From: Psychrobacillus sp042944905
Lineage (GTDB): Bacteria > Bacillota > Bacilli > Bacillales_A > Planococcaceae
NCBI RefSeq assembly: GCF_042944905.1
Contig: NZ_CP168496.1
Location: 1,302,001 to 1,366,000, forward strand
Direction of reading: 5' to 3'
Length of the DNA stretch: 64,000 nucleotides
The position numbers and the translations under genes were made by a program. Positions 9,638-18,853 of this stretch are shown here, piece by piece. The notes under the pieces were generated by a model, which was not told the DNA's origin, made no database searches, and was given only the letters and a program-made list of their open reading frames with translations. The first letter of the stretch is position 1, and every line of letters begins with the position of its first letter.

Positions 9638-9653
9638 TTCATATTCAGTTCAT
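9638..9653 (+). promoter_or_regulatory. Direct TTCAT repeats upstream of the ABC exporter, candidate response-regulator site
   Basis: TTCAT at 9638 and again at 9649, 11 bp apart, with a further TTCAT at 9633, about 65-80 bp upstream of the exporter gene. The pattern resembles that upstream of the COG4705 gene. Control by the two-component system encoded after the exporter is inference. Confidence 0.4.
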
Positions 9654-9715
9654 AAAGGAATGTTATAGTAATTATTGTAAGTTTGGAGAGAACGTCTCAA
9701 GGAGGAACTTGAACT

Positions 9716-11464
9716 ATGAAAGAAACAATAAACGAAAATAAAAAAGGGAACTGGAGACAGTTTTTTCAACTAATAAAAGATACTGAACCACCAAAGCTTT
9801 TATTAATCATTGCGCTTTGTATGAGTTTTGCAACAACAGGAGTAGGGTTTGTTGTTCCGTTATTTACCAAACAATTAGTGGATGGTTTTTCAATCGAATC
9901 ACTTGATTATTGGCAAATTATTTTGCTAGTGATTGCATTTATTGCTCAAGCAATAGCGAGTGGACTTTCAATTTATTTATTAAACCGTGTTGGTCATCAT
10001 GTAGTAGCAAGTTTAAGAGATCGATTATGGAGAAAACTACTTCATCTACCAATACCCTATTATGATAATAATGATACAGGGGAGACACTAAGTCGAGTAA
10101 CGAATGATACCGCAGTTGTGAAGGAACTAATTACTGAACATCTTGCCAACTGTTTAACAGGTATTATTGCAATTATCGGTTCCGTTACCATTCTATTATT
10201 TTTGGATTGGAAAATGACTTTAGTAATGTTGATTGCTGTTCCGATAGCAATGGTTATTTTGATGCTCCTTGGTAAACGGATGTTTGTTATTTCTAAAGGA
10301 ATGCAAGATGAAACAGCAAAATTTACTGCAGTACTGAATCAGGTATTACCAGAAACACGTTTAGTGAAAGCGTCTAATGCCGAAGACTTGGAATATACAC
10401 GTGGAAAAAAAGGCATTACCAATCTGTTCAATTTTGGTTTAAAAGAAGCGAAAATACATGCACTCATTACTCCTTTAATTTCTTTTGTTCTCATGATCGT
10501 ACTTGTTACGATAATTGGGTACGGGGGTGTTCGTGTCTCTTCTGGAGAACTTACAGCTGGTGACATGGTAGCATTTATTTTATATTTAATACAAATTATC
10601 ATTCCAATGACTCAATTAACAATGTTCTTTACTCAGTTGCAAAAAGCAATGGGGGCAACGGAGCGAATTAGTTCAGTACTTGAACATGAGGAAGAAGAAG
10701 TTCATGCGGGTATGGAATTAAAGTCTGTAACTGAACCCATTCATCTGCAACATATAGACTTTGCATATGGAAAAGAACGCATTTTATCGGACATTAATTT
10801 TACCATTGAACCAGGAAAAGTAACGGCCATTGTTGGACCAAGTGGAGGAGGGAAAACAACTACATTTTCACTGTTGGAACGTTTTTATCAACCTACAAAA
10901 GGAACGATTATGCTTGGAAATAAGCCAATTGATACGTTTTCTTTACATTCTTGGAGAAGTCATATCGGATATGTTGCTCAGGAAAGTGCTCTCATATCTG
11001 GAACAATACGTGATAACATTTGTTATGGGATCGAAAGAAAAGTGGAAGATGAGGAACTTGAAAGGGTTGCTGATATGGCATATGCCGAACAATTTATTCA
11101 AGCACTTCCACATAAGTTTGATACAGAAGTAGGAGAACGAGGAGTCAAACTTTCTGGTGGCCAACGACAACGAATTGCAATCGCGCGAGCATTATTACGT
11201 AATCCTCAAATATTAATGCTTGATGAAGCGACATCTAGTCTCGATAGTAATTCGGAAATCTATGTACAAAAAGCATTGGATAATTTGATGAAAGGAAGAA
11301 CGACACTTGTAATAGCGCACCGTCTTTCTACGGTAGTGGATGCAGACAATATTTTATTTGTGGAAAATGGACATATTACTGGGAGTGGAACGCATAATAC
11401 GTTATTTCAATCACATGAGATGTATAGAGAGTTTGCAAATCAGCAATTGCGTATTCAAGAATAA
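9716..11464 (+). CDS. ABC transporter, fused permease/ATPase (BmrA/LmrA-type half transporter)
   Basis: A 582-aa half-transporter. The N-terminal six-helix ABC exporter domain (residues about 25-315) includes PYYDNNDTGETLSRVTND, typical of multidrug exporters. The ATPase domain carries Walker A GPSGGGKTT (from residue 374), the signature LSGGQRQRIAIARALL, Walker B ILMLDEATSSLDS and an H-loop IAHRLST. It should work as a homodimer in the membrane exporting hydrophobic drugs or lipids. AAGGAGG precedes the ATG. A response regulator starts 20 bp downstream and a kinase follows, forming one operon; exporters with such neighbours often answer to antimicrobial peptides or membrane-active drugs (inference). 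Confidence 0.93.
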   Translation: MKETINENKKGNWRQFFQLIKDTEPPKLLLIIALCMSFATTGVGFVVPLFTKQLVDGFSIESLDYWQIILLVIAFIAQAIASGLSIYLLNRVGHHVVASLRDRLWRKLLHLPIPYYDNNDTGETLSRVTNDTAVVKELITEHLANCLTGIIAIIGSVTILLFLDWKMTLVMLIAVPIAMVILMLLGKRMFVISKGMQDETAKFTAVLNQVLPETRLVKASNAEDLEYTRGKKGITNLFNFGLKEAKIHALITPLISFVLMIVLVTIIGYGGVRVSSGELTAGDMVAFILYLIQIIIPMTQLTMFFTQLQKAMGATERISSVLEHEEEEVHAGMELKSVTEPIHLQHIDFAYGKERILSDINFTIEPGKVTAIVGPSGGGKTTTFSLLERFYQPTKGTIMLGNKPIDTFSLHSWRSHIGYVAQESALISGTIRDNICYGIERKVEDEELERVADMAYAEQFIQALPHKFDTEVGERGVKLSGGQRQRIAIARALLRNPQILMLDEATSSLDSNSEIYVQKALDNLMKGRTTLVIAHRLSTVVDADNILFVENGHITGSGTHNTLFQSHEMYREFANQQLRIQE

Positions 11465-11484
11465 GTTAGAAAGGATTTGTTGTC

Positions 11485-12162
11485 ATGACAAAGCTATTAA
11501 TAGTAGATGATGAGGAACATATTAGAGAGTTAGTAAAAGTATTTTTGCAAAATGAAGGCTTAGACATACTGGAAGCGGTGGACGGTGTAGATGCACTGTC
11601 CAAGCTTGATTCAGAAAAAATAGATATGGTCATTATGGATATTATGATGCCAAATATGGACGGATGGGAATTATGCAGGGAAATCCGAAAGTTTTACAAT
11701 GACTTGCCTATTCTTATGTTGACTGCAAAAGGAGAAACTGCTCAAAAGGTAAAAGGTTTTAATCTTGGAACAGATGACTATCTTGTTAAACCATTCGAAC
11801 CTGCTGAATTAATTGTTCGCGTTAAATCCATTCTAAAAAGGTATCGTATTTCTTTATCTCAAACGGTGGAAGTTGGTAATATCCGGATGAATCGTAATAA
11901 CTATGAGTTAGAGTATATGGGAGAAAATACTACACTACGATTAAAGGAGTTTGACTTGTTATTTAAATTAGCGAGTTATCCAGGAAAGACATTCTCACGT
12001 GAACAATTAATAGAAGAAATTTGGGGATTTGATTATGAAGGCGATGAACGAACAGTAGATGTTCATATTAAAAGGTTACGTGAACGATTCCCCAAAGAAA
12101 ATAGCGGATTTTCCATAAGAACTATACGGGGTCTTGGATATCGTTTGGAGTTGGGTTCATGA
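11485..12162 (+). CDS. OmpR-family response regulator (exporter operon)
   Basis: A 225-aa regulator with receiver residues VDDEEH (7-12) and phospho-Asp52 in MVIMDIMMPNMDG, LTAKGE, then a winged-helix DNA-binding domain ending RTVDVHIKRLRERF and IRTIRGLGYRLE. It lies 20 bp after the ABC gene and shares the sequence ATGA with the next kinase, so the three genes are probably co-transcribed. The TTCAT repeats at 9638-9653 are a plausible autoregulatory target. Confidence 0.93.
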   Translation: MTKLLIVDDEEHIRELVKVFLQNEGLDILEAVDGVDALSKLDSEKIDMVIMDIMMPNMDGWELCREIRKFYNDLPILMLTAKGETAQKVKGFNLGTDDYLVKPFEPAELIVRVKSILKRYRISLSQTVEVGNIRMNRNNYELEYMGENTTLRLKEFDLLFKLASYPGKTFSREQLIEEIWGFDYEGDERTVDVHIKRLRERFPKENSGFSIRTIRGLGYRLELGS

Positions 12163-13226
12163 AGAAATGGAAGTTCATCGGAAAGATTTTAGCTGTGATT
12201 GCACTTTTTCTTATAGCTACTACCGTTTTTGCGTTCCTGTCTTTTCATCTAACCTCTTATCTTTATGATTGGATAGGGAAGTATCCTCAAGGATATTTGC
12301 AACAACTTATTACAGTAATAGGTGTAATAATTTTCTTTTGGTGTACGGCAGTCATTATTTTTTTATTTGGTTCCAAGAAACAGCGAGTTTATTGGGATAC
12401 GATTGTAGCTGCTTTACGACAAATGGCAACTGGAGATTTTAATGTAAAATTAGACCTTAAAGCAAATGGAGAAGATCAATTTGGACAGTTGATTAGCGGG
12501 ATAAACAATATGGCGGTTGAATTAGGAGAAATGGAGAAAATGCGTCAAGAGTTTATTTCCAATGTTTCGCATGAGATTCAGTCTCCTCTTACATCCATTA
12601 ATGGGTTTGCAAAAGCTTTGAAAAACATTGACTTAACGGATGAAAAACGACTTCATTATTTAACAATCATTGAGACGGAGAGTAATCGTCTCTCTAAAAT
12701 CAGTGATAATTTACTGAAGTTAACGTCTTTAGAATCACAACATCACCCGTTTGAACCAAAAAAATATAGATTAGACAAACAGTTGCGAAGCGTTGTCCTT
12801 GCTTGTGAACCAAGATGGTTAGAGAAAAATATTGAAATGGACATTCAGTTTGAACCCATTTCAATAGTAGCAGACGAAGATCTGATGAATCAGGTGTGGA
12901 TGAACATACTTAGTAATAGTATTAAGTTCACACCCAATGCAGGTACGATTAGCATTCGTTTGTGGAAACAAGAGGATGCGGTGATTACTTCCATTACGGA
13001 TAACGGAATAGGGATGACAGAAGAGGACCAATTGCATATTTTTGAACGATTCTTTAAATCCGACCAATCGAGAACAATATCAAATGGGGGGAGTGGCTTA
13101 GGACTTTCTATTGTGAAGAAGATTGTAGAAATGCATCACGGCACCATCTCTGTTCAAAGTAAGTTTGGGGAGAAAACAACTTTTCTTACAAAGTTGCCTT
13201 TACAAGGTGAAATATTCCAAAGTTAA
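12159..13226 (+). CDS. Sensor histidine kinase with HAMP domain (exporter operon)
   Basis: A 355-aa kinase with two N-terminal membrane helices (about 8-30 and 45-70) and only a very short extracellular loop (FHLTSYLYDWIGKYPQGYLQ), then HAMP (LRQMATGDFNVKLDLKANGE). HisKA motif NVSHEIQSPLTSIN has His138; ATPase motifs are NILSNSIKFTP, DNGIGM and GGSGLGLSIVKKI. The motif reads HEIQ-SP where HELR-TP is more usual. The tiny sensor loop is like intramembrane-sensing kinases that work with an ABC exporter as detector. It begins inside the regulator stop (ATGA). Confidence 0.92.
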   Translation: MKKWKFIGKILAVIALFLIATTVFAFLSFHLTSYLYDWIGKYPQGYLQQLITVIGVIIFFWCTAVIIFLFGSKKQRVYWDTIVAALRQMATGDFNVKLDLKANGEDQFGQLISGINNMAVELGEMEKMRQEFISNVSHEIQSPLTSINGFAKALKNIDLTDEKRLHYLTIIETESNRLSKISDNLLKLTSLESQHHPFEPKKYRLDKQLRSVVLACEPRWLEKNIEMDIQFEPISIVADEDLMNQVWMNILSNSIKFTPNAGTISIRLWKQEDAVITSITDNGIGMTEEDQLHIFERFFKSDQSRTISNGGSGLGLSIVKKIVEMHHGTISVQSKFGEKTTFLTKLPLQGEIFQS

Positions 13227-13362
13227 CTTATCCAGCAGATTTAACTATTTATGAGGAATATCAATAAATGAATTTTATCCAGCGATGTGTTTGGACATTT
13301 CTATAGATTCCTAAAAAAAAGTTTTGAAAAATGAAAAATGAAAAATGTCACTCCACAAAAAT

Positions 13363-13387
13363 GACACCCTCGAAAGTGGAGAGTGTC
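13363..13387. terminator. Terminator between convergent kinase and tldE genes
   Basis: The hairpin GACACCCTC/GAGAGTGTC has one mismatch in nine pairs and a 7-nt loop, followed by a T-rich stretch on the plus strand. It serves convergent genes. Confidence 0.65.
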
Positions 13388-13397
13388 AGTTGTTTTA

Positions 13398-14741
13398 TTA
13401 ATCAACCGTAACGGAAAGTTCTTTTACACGTAATGATGGAGAACCGTAACCTCCTGGCTGAAAGTGTAGATCTGATCCAACTTCTTCGATATCTTTCATA
13501 AAGTTGAAAAAGTTTCCAGCTATTGTCATCTGCTTAACAGACGAGGAAATATCGCCATTTTTAATATGGAAGCCGGTTGCAGCAATGGAGAAATCACCAG
13601 AGATCGTATTTGTACCCGAATGAAGACCAGACAACCCTGTAATGAGAACTCCATCTGAAACAGAGGAAATTAAGTCTTCCTTGGTTCTTTCACCTTGCGC
13701 GATGTACAAATTTAGCGGTGCGATAGTAAGGGTGCTTTTATAGGATGCTTTATGTGCATGACCAGTTGTTTCGACGCCTTCTATTTTCGCCGTTTTCCTG
13801 TTATGAAGGAGAGTTTCGAGTATGCCATTTGAAACGATGGCACGTTTTTTTGTTGCTACGCCTTCTCCGTCGAAATTTGAACCGTCAACCGCATCCGGAT
13901 GAAATGGATCATCTAACAGAGTGAAGAATTCCGATGCAACTTTCACTCCAACTTTCCCTTTCAAAAGTGACTGATCCTTTTGTGTATTTTCAGCTGAGAA
14001 TATCGGTGTAAATGTTGCAAGTAAAGATGCTGCTGCGTTATGACGCATGATTATTGGGTATTTTCCTGAAGGAATTGATTTTTCACCGAGATTTGACAAT
14101 GCTTCTTCTGCTGCTTCTCTCGCAATTTCATCGGCATCAAGAGAGCAGAAGTCACGCGTCATTTTAATGAAGCTACCTGTCTTCATTTCCTCTCTATCTT
14201 TCACTACAGTGGATACGTAGATAATTAAACCATTCTTTTTTTCTTTCAATGAAAGGCCTTTATTGTTCGCCATTACTCTATCACCTGAAAAATCTTGCAG
14301 AATGCAGTAATTAAGAGTGACAATTCGTGGATCGTATTCAAGTACTTTCTTTTCAATCGACTTAATGAGCTCAATTTTTTCCGGAATTGGAACATTTGCG
14401 AGCTCTTCACTATAAAACTCATACCCTCTATAATCTTTACTACCTTCAAAAATATCCGTTCCATCATCTTCATCAAGTACATGCGCATTCGCTTTTGCTT
14501 TATCAATTAGAAAAGATATGGAATCTTCATCGATTTTTTCCGTATAGGCATAGCCCATTTTCCCTTTATAAAGACCACGTAGACCAAGACCTCCATCCTC
14601 AGAGGTTTCGTAGCTATCAATTTCCCCTTCAAAGATCATACATTGGAATGACTCAGAACGTTCATAATATACTTCTACTTCCTTGAAATCAGCATCCATA
14701 GCCTTGTTTAGCAAATCTCTTTGGTATTCAGTGATATTCAT
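13398..14741 (-). CDS. tldE: Metallopeptidase-like partner TldE/PmbA
   Basis: A 447-aa TldD/PmbA family member without the HExxxH metal site, as expected of the TldE/PmbA partner. The family-typical C-terminal part includes ASYKSTLTIAPLNLYI, TGLSGLHSGTNTISGDFSIAATG and an MTIAGNFFNFMKDIEEVGSD tail. In E. coli TldD-TldE form a heterodimeric protease that cleaves unfolded peptides and matures some ribosomal peptides. It starts 3 bp after the tldD stop, so the two are translated from one message. No peptide precursor gene is recognisable nearby. Confidence 0.92.
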   Translation of the reverse strand: MNITEYQRDLLNKAMDADFKEVEVYYERSESFQCMIFEGEIDSYETSEDGGLGLRGLYKGKMGYAYTEKIDEDSISFLIDKAKANAHVLDEDDGTDIFEGSKDYRGYEFYSEELANVPIPEKIELIKSIEKKVLEYDPRIVTLNYCILQDFSGDRVMANNKGLSLKEKKNGLIIYVSTVVKDREEMKTGSFIKMTRDFCSLDADEIAREAAEEALSNLGEKSIPSGKYPIIMRHNAAASLLATFTPIFSAENTQKDQSLLKGKVGVKVASEFFTLLDDPFHPDAVDGSNFDGEGVATKKRAIVSNGILETLLHNRKTAKIEGVETTGHAHKASYKSTLTIAPLNLYIAQGERTKEDLISSVSDGVLITGLSGLHSGTNTISGDFSIAATGFHIKNGDISSSVKQMTIAGNFFNFMKDIEEVGSDLHFQPGGYGSPSLRVKELSVTVD

Positions 14742-14744
14742 CCT

Positions 14745-16133
14745 TTATTCCCCCTTTGTTCCACCAACTGTAATTTCACTGATGCGAATCATTGGCTGAC
14801 CGACATTGACCGGAAGACTGCCACTTATCGATCCACACATCCCTGCACCATGTGCAAGATTATTACCGACGCGGTCAACAAGTTGGAGCGTTTTCGCGCC
14901 ATTACCAATAAGTGTTGCTCCTCGAACTGGACGCTCAATTTTTCCGTTTTTCACGACATATGCTTCCATTACAGAAAAGTTGTAATCGCCTGTTGCCGGA
15001 TTTACTTGACCTCCACCCATATATTTTGCATAAATACCGTTTTCCGTGTCTGCAATAATTTCTTCCGGTGTCGATGTACCAGGAGCGATATACGTATTTG
15101 TCATACGAGAAGTAGGATTGAAACGATACGATTGTCGACGCGAAGATCCAGTTGCTTCTGCATTCATTCGACGAGCATTAAATTTATCTATAAGATATCC
15201 TTTTAAAATCCCATTCTCAATTAATACATTTTTCCGTGACTTTTCTCCTTCATCGTCAATAGACAGGGAACCCCATTCGTTCGGGATTGTACCATCATCG
15301 ATGTAAGTTACGATATCAGGTGCAACTTTCTCACCAATTCTATTCGCGAAAACAGAATTATTTTTTGCGACAGATGTTGCTTCAAGTCCGTGACCGCAAG
15401 CTTCATGGAAAATCACTCCACCAAATTCGTTGTCGATAATTACAGGAAACTTACCACTTGGACATTCATCAGCTTCGAGCATCGTCACTGCAATACGTGA
15501 TGCTTCTCCTGCGTAATGGTGAAGATCCAAGTTCTCAATAAATTCAAATCCTGCATGTGCACCAGGACCATAGAAGCCAGTCTGCATTTCAACACCATCG
15601 GAAGCGGTTGCTTGAATGGATAGTCTGCTATGGACACGTGTGTCTTCAACAAATTTACCTTCAGAATTTGCGATAAGGATATTCTGTTCTTCGTCGATAT
15701 ATCGTAAGCCAACTTGCCGGATACGTTCATCATAACTCCTAGCAATTTCATTTGCCTTTCTCATAATGGCCACCTTTCTTGCATGTTCCACAGATTGTGG
15801 CATTTGAGCAATATCGTGAATAGGGATGAACCTCTCTTTACGGAGTGGATGAATGATGCCTTGCGAATTACCTTTAATAGCATGTGCTGCGCGTTTTGCC
15901 GCTAACAATAAGCCTTCTTCTGTGAAATCTGTTGTATATGTGTAAATGCTTTGAAGGCCAGAAAAAATACGTATACCTATACCAAAATCACGGCCAGAAA
16001 TACTTTTTTCTAATTTCCCGCTTTGTAATTCCATTGTGTTCACATATTTATCTTCAATGAACACTTCCGAAAAATCACCACCTGTCGAGAGAGCGGCTTC
16101 TAGCACGTTTTCAATAATAGATTGTTTGATCAT
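14745..16133 (-). CDS. tldD: Zinc metallopeptidase TldD
   Basis: A 462-aa TldD with the metal-binding helix FHEACGHGLEA (HEACGH = HExxxH) and the later GAGMCGSISGSLPVNVGQPM region with its conserved Cys. It is the catalytic half of the TldD-TldE cytosolic protease. A GGGGG-rich ribosome binding site lies just upstream of the ATG. It leads a two-gene operon with tldE 3 bp behind. The length is normal and all family motifs appear intact. Confidence 0.94.
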   Translation of the reverse strand: MIKQSIIENVLEAALSTGGDFSEVFIEDKYVNTMELQSGKLEKSISGRDFGIGIRIFSGLQSIYTYTTDFTEEGLLLAAKRAAHAIKGNSQGIIHPLRKERFIPIHDIAQMPQSVEHARKVAIMRKANEIARSYDERIRQVGLRYIDEEQNILIANSEGKFVEDTRVHSRLSIQATASDGVEMQTGFYGPGAHAGFEFIENLDLHHYAGEASRIAVTMLEADECPSGKFPVIIDNEFGGVIFHEACGHGLEATSVAKNNSVFANRIGEKVAPDIVTYIDDGTIPNEWGSLSIDDEGEKSRKNVLIENGILKGYLIDKFNARRMNAEATGSSRRQSYRFNPTSRMTNTYIAPGTSTPEEIIADTENGIYAKYMGGGQVNPATGDYNFSVMEAYVVKNGKIERPVRGATLIGNGAKTLQLVDRVGNNLAHGAGMCGSISGSLPVNVGQPMIRISEITVGGTKGE

Positions 16134-16325
16134 ATTTTATTCCCCCTTATCCTAATATTATAGCTTAATATTTGCGTGAATTCACAAAATAAACTGATAA
16201 TTTAGGGTTTTGCGTGAAATAATCACTATATATTTATATGAAACACTAGTGAGAAATTATTAATAAGAGAATTTATTTTTATTATGATAATGAAAGAAGC
16301 AATTTCATCATTCAAATTTAGAGCA

Positions 16326-16489
16326 TAAAACACGAACAATATTAAAGTGAAATGTGAGAATATGTTTAATATACTCTTCATAAATCAGCATGATTTCCGC
16401 TTTTGGCGGACACTTTCCACGGGGTGTGCGATGAGCCATCACCGCCGCATGTCGCTCCAATCAATAAAATAATCATTGTTCGTGTTTTA
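16326..16489. repeat. MITE-like dispersed repeat with 15-bp terminal inverted repeats
   Basis: Perfect inverted repeats TAAAACACGAACAAT (16326-16340) and its complement (16475-16489) bound about 164 bp with no reading frame. The inside has a GC-rich segment at 16390-16462 (GATTTCCGC, GGCGGACACTTTCC, GTCGCTCCAATC), far richer in G+C than the flanks. From memory, related GGAGCGGAAGGC-type segments bounded by ACGAACAAT ends are dispersed in Bacillales genomes. This copy looks shortened and mutated. The rest of the gap 16134-16497 holds only AT-rich sequence and the tldD promoter region. Confidence 0.6.
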
Positions 16490-16557
16490 ATAATTAAATG
16501 CTATTTATGAAATTAACTCGACTAATAAAAAAATTATTCAAAATGGAGAAATTACAG

Positions 16558-16899
16558 ATGACAGACCAATTTGGAATGACAACTGAGCAAAAGAACAAAC
16601 AACATTTTAAGGAGATGGCAGAAAGGTCAGCAGAGAGACTGAAGGCAATTATGGATAGATATGAGAAACTAAGCAATGGGTTTGCAAAATCAATGGCTCA
16701 GTAGGATCTTATGTTAAGGACTTGACTAATACTGCAAATGGCTTGTTAAGTGGGGGGCTTAATGAAAAAAATTGAGGTAGAAAAAGCTATTGAGTTTTCT
16801 GGGCAATGAATGACAGCTATTGACTCACTTGAAAAGAAATTGCTAACTCAAAGAACAACAGCAGGAATGTTAATGCATCAGGGGAAAGTGAATGCTTAG
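16558..16899 (+). pseudogene. Decayed cluster of small genes
   Basis: A first frame from ATG 16558 (GGAG 9 nt upstream) gives 48 residues, MTDQFGMTTEQKNKQHFKEM onward, rich in charged helix. The frame stops at 16702-16704. A neighbouring frame then continues as SVGSYVKDLTNTANGLLSGG, suggesting a frameshift. A further frame from 16762 reads MKKIEVEKAIEFSGQ, a TGA, then MTAIDSLEKKLLTQRTTAGM in the same frame to TAG at 16899. These look like remains of one or two small helical proteins. The family is not recognised. The MITE-like repeat lies just upstream. Confidence 0.4.
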
Positions 16900-16913
16900 A
16901 AAAGTATTAAAAA

Positions 16914-16941
16914 AAGCCTAACTGATTTAATCAGTAGGCTT
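16914..16941. terminator. Terminator between the decayed cluster and the DUF3888 gene
   Basis: The stem AAGCCTA-CTGATT/AATCAG-TAGGCTT has A-rich flank on one side and T-rich on the other. It overlaps the end of the minus-strand gene. Confidence 0.65.
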
Positions 16942-17692
16942 AATTGTTTTTCCATACATACCATGGTAATTTATAATCCATTTTCTTACCTTGTTTATTA
17001 TTTTTGTCTGTTACTATCCAATTACCATCTTTCTTTTGTACATGATAAATTACATTTGTACCATCAGACTTTTTAAAGAGTATATAACCTGTGTTGCCTT
17101 TTATAAAGGTTACAGGGTCAATAACATTTTTGTAGGGTATCTTTCTCTCAGGTAATAAAATGTTGGTTACTATTTCTTCTGCAATATTAATAAGAGATTT
17201 AAATTCATTATTTATTTCTGTTTGGTATTGCAATTGATTGTATGTGTAAGAAGAGTAAGACTCTAAATTCAAATTAAAAGACTGTTTTATATCTGAAAGT
17301 GTTGCACTATAGAATTCATTTATTTCTTTTTCTTCTTTACTTCCCTCATGTTTAAAGCTAATGGTTTTAACCCCAAATGGACTTATATTAAAAGTCATTG
17401 TTTCCTTACCATAAGGAGGGTCATGTGCATGTTCAAATGTTGTGACTTGGACTTCTGCATTAAAATCAAAACTGCCCTCATGCTCTCTTGTAATACTCAG
17501 AATTTTAGCATCTTCAAATTGTTTGGGATAGCCATAATAATTAATAATTTCTTTATCCATAGAGGGGAATAGTGTTGTAATCAAAGTATCATAAATAAGC
17601 TTATAATCAGGCTGTTCACTTTGGGCATAAATATTACTGGAACTAATCCAAAAAGTTATTGTAGCAATTAAAATATAAGTTATTTTTTTCAT
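16940..17692 (-). CDS. Secreted DUF3888-type protein
   Basis: A 250-aa protein with signal peptide (KKITYILIATITFWISSSN, cleavage likely after YAQ near residue 24). The N-terminal half (DTLITTLFPSMDKEIINYYG and the HDPPYGKETMTF strand) resembles DUF3888 proteins of Bacillales. The C-terminal half (FIKGNTGYILFKKSDGTNVI, GNWIVTDKNNKQGKK) looks like a second small beta-rich domain and makes the protein longer than most DUF3888 proteins. The function is unknown. It is monocistronic with a TG-rich leader. Confidence 0.65.
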   Translation of the reverse strand: MKKITYILIATITFWISSSNIYAQSEQPDYKLIYDTLITTLFPSMDKEIINYYGYPKQFEDAKILSITREHEGSFDFNAEVQVTTFEHAHDPPYGKETMTFNISPFGVKTISFKHEGSKEEKEINEFYSATLSDIKQSFNLNLESYSSYTYNQLQYQTEINNEFKSLINIAEEIVTNILLPERKIPYKNVIDPVTFIKGNTGYILFKKSDGTNVIYHVQKKDGNWIVTDKNNKQGKKMDYKLPWYVWKNN

Positions 17693-17801
17693 GGGGTATT
17701 AAGCCTCTCTAAAATATTTTTCATATATAACTTGTGCCAATAAGAGCAAATTATCTAAAGTTTTTTTAAAAATTGGGGTAAAACTATCCTGAGGTGAGAA
17801 C

Positions 17802-18146
17802 ATGAGAAAATGTCCAAATACAGAAATATTGCTGAAAACTACTGAGAAAGACAAAGATGAGCTTGTTAAAGCTTTGAATGGAATCATTCCGAAAGTATAT
17901 GGCTCAAGTCTTGTTTATAAGGAGTGGAGAATTGAGGTTATAAAACCCATGCCTCTTCTAACTGGGTTTGAGGAGAATTACTATAAAATGGCTATTAACT
18001 TCTGTGGAAAAAGAGTAGCAGGCCATTCTTGGTTTGTTAGGTTAAGGTTCCCAAGATTACTTCCAGCTCAGAGTGCATCACTTAGGGAGCTGTATGTTGT
18101 TAAAGATAAATATAATAAATGGTTTCCTTGGTTTCAATATCATTAA
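17802..18146 (+). CDS. Hypothetical basic protein (114 aa)
   Basis: A 114-aa reading frame with a good ribosome binding site (GAGGTGAG before ATG). It shows an N-terminal CPNTEILLKTTEKDKDELVK stretch, a central WRIEVIKPMPLLTGFEENYYK and a basic/aromatic C-terminus (WFVRLRFPRLLPAQSA, KWFPWFQYH). No membrane helix or known motif is recognised. It lies among decayed genes and may be acquired DNA. Confidence 0.5.
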   Translation: MRKCPNTEILLKTTEKDKDELVKALNGIIPKVYGSSLVYKEWRIEVIKPMPLLTGFEENYYKMAINFCGKRVAGHSWFVRLRFPRLLPAQSASLRELYVVKDKYNKWFPWFQYH

Positions 18147-18154
18147 AAATTGAA

Positions 18155-18190
18155 CAAATCAAAAGGGAGAGGTATATTTGCCTCTCTTTT
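18155..18190 (+). terminator. Terminator after the 114-aa gene
   Basis: The arms CAAAAG-GAGAGG and CCTCTC-TTTTG have one bulged base and are followed by TTTTT. The gap to 18375 otherwise holds no gene. Confidence 0.7.
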
Positions 18191-18375
18191 GTTTTTATGT
18201 AACAGAAAATAATCCCCCTCAAAATATTGCAATGTAAGGAGCAATATGAGCAGGTTTCACAGTTTAAAGGCTCTCCTCTCTAAAAAAATACATTAATTAC
18301 TTGGTAGTAAGCATATCAATATTACCTTCCAATTCTTGACTAATGCTCTAGGGTTAGAAAAAGAGGAAAGATTTT

Positions 18376-18813
18376 TTAATAAAAAAGTTTTGTCTGAAGT
18401 ATATCAAGAGCGCGATCAATATCATCCAAATCTTCTTGTGAAGCATTTTTTATTCGATTTAGAAAATGTAATTCTACGGTTGCAAAAGATTTGTTCATCA
18501 TGGTTTCTCCTTCTTTAGAGAGACAAATATATTGTTTTCGGCGATCTTCTGAATCACTTAATTTTTCAATTAAATTTTTTTCACTTAACTTTTTCAACTC
18601 ACGGCTTGTATTGGGCAAAGATATATGCTGACAATCACTAATTTCACTTGGGGTCACAGGCTGACTAACAGTTATATATTCAAGGATTTTATATTGAACT
18701 GGAGTGATAGAATCTGATTTAGCATTCTGTGTCAATTCGTGTGTCACTCGATGAACTGAAGTTAATAATGCTATACATTTGTTAAAAAGAGCGTTTTTGT
18801 CCATAACTTTCAC
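18376..18813 (-). CDS. MarR-family transcriptional regulator
   Basis: A 145-aa MarR-type winged-helix protein: helix-turn-helix around VTPSEISDCQHISLPNTSRE and the wing LSDSEDRRKQYICLSKEGET with the conserved D-R-R-K. Such dimers repress adjacent genes and release DNA on binding phenolics or on thiol oxidation; only one Cys-rich patch (DCQHI) is present. It is divergent from the flavodoxin-like oxidoreductase and shares an intergenic region holding two palindromic sites, so it probably represses that gene and itself. Confidence 0.9.
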   Translation of the reverse strand: MKVMDKNALFNKCIALLTSVHRVTHELTQNAKSDSITPVQYKILEYITVSQPVTPSEISDCQHISLPNTSRELKKLSEKNLIEKLSDSEDRRKQYICLSKEGETMMNKSFATVELHFLNRIKNASQEDLDDIDRALDILQTKLFY

Positions 18814-18853
18814 CTCTTACTATTAACATACCAATAATGTTATCAAAAAACAA

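Noticed and set aside
13398..16133. Several plus-strand frames opposite tldE and tldD
   Set aside because: They are shadows of two long conserved genes with complete motifs on the minus strand.
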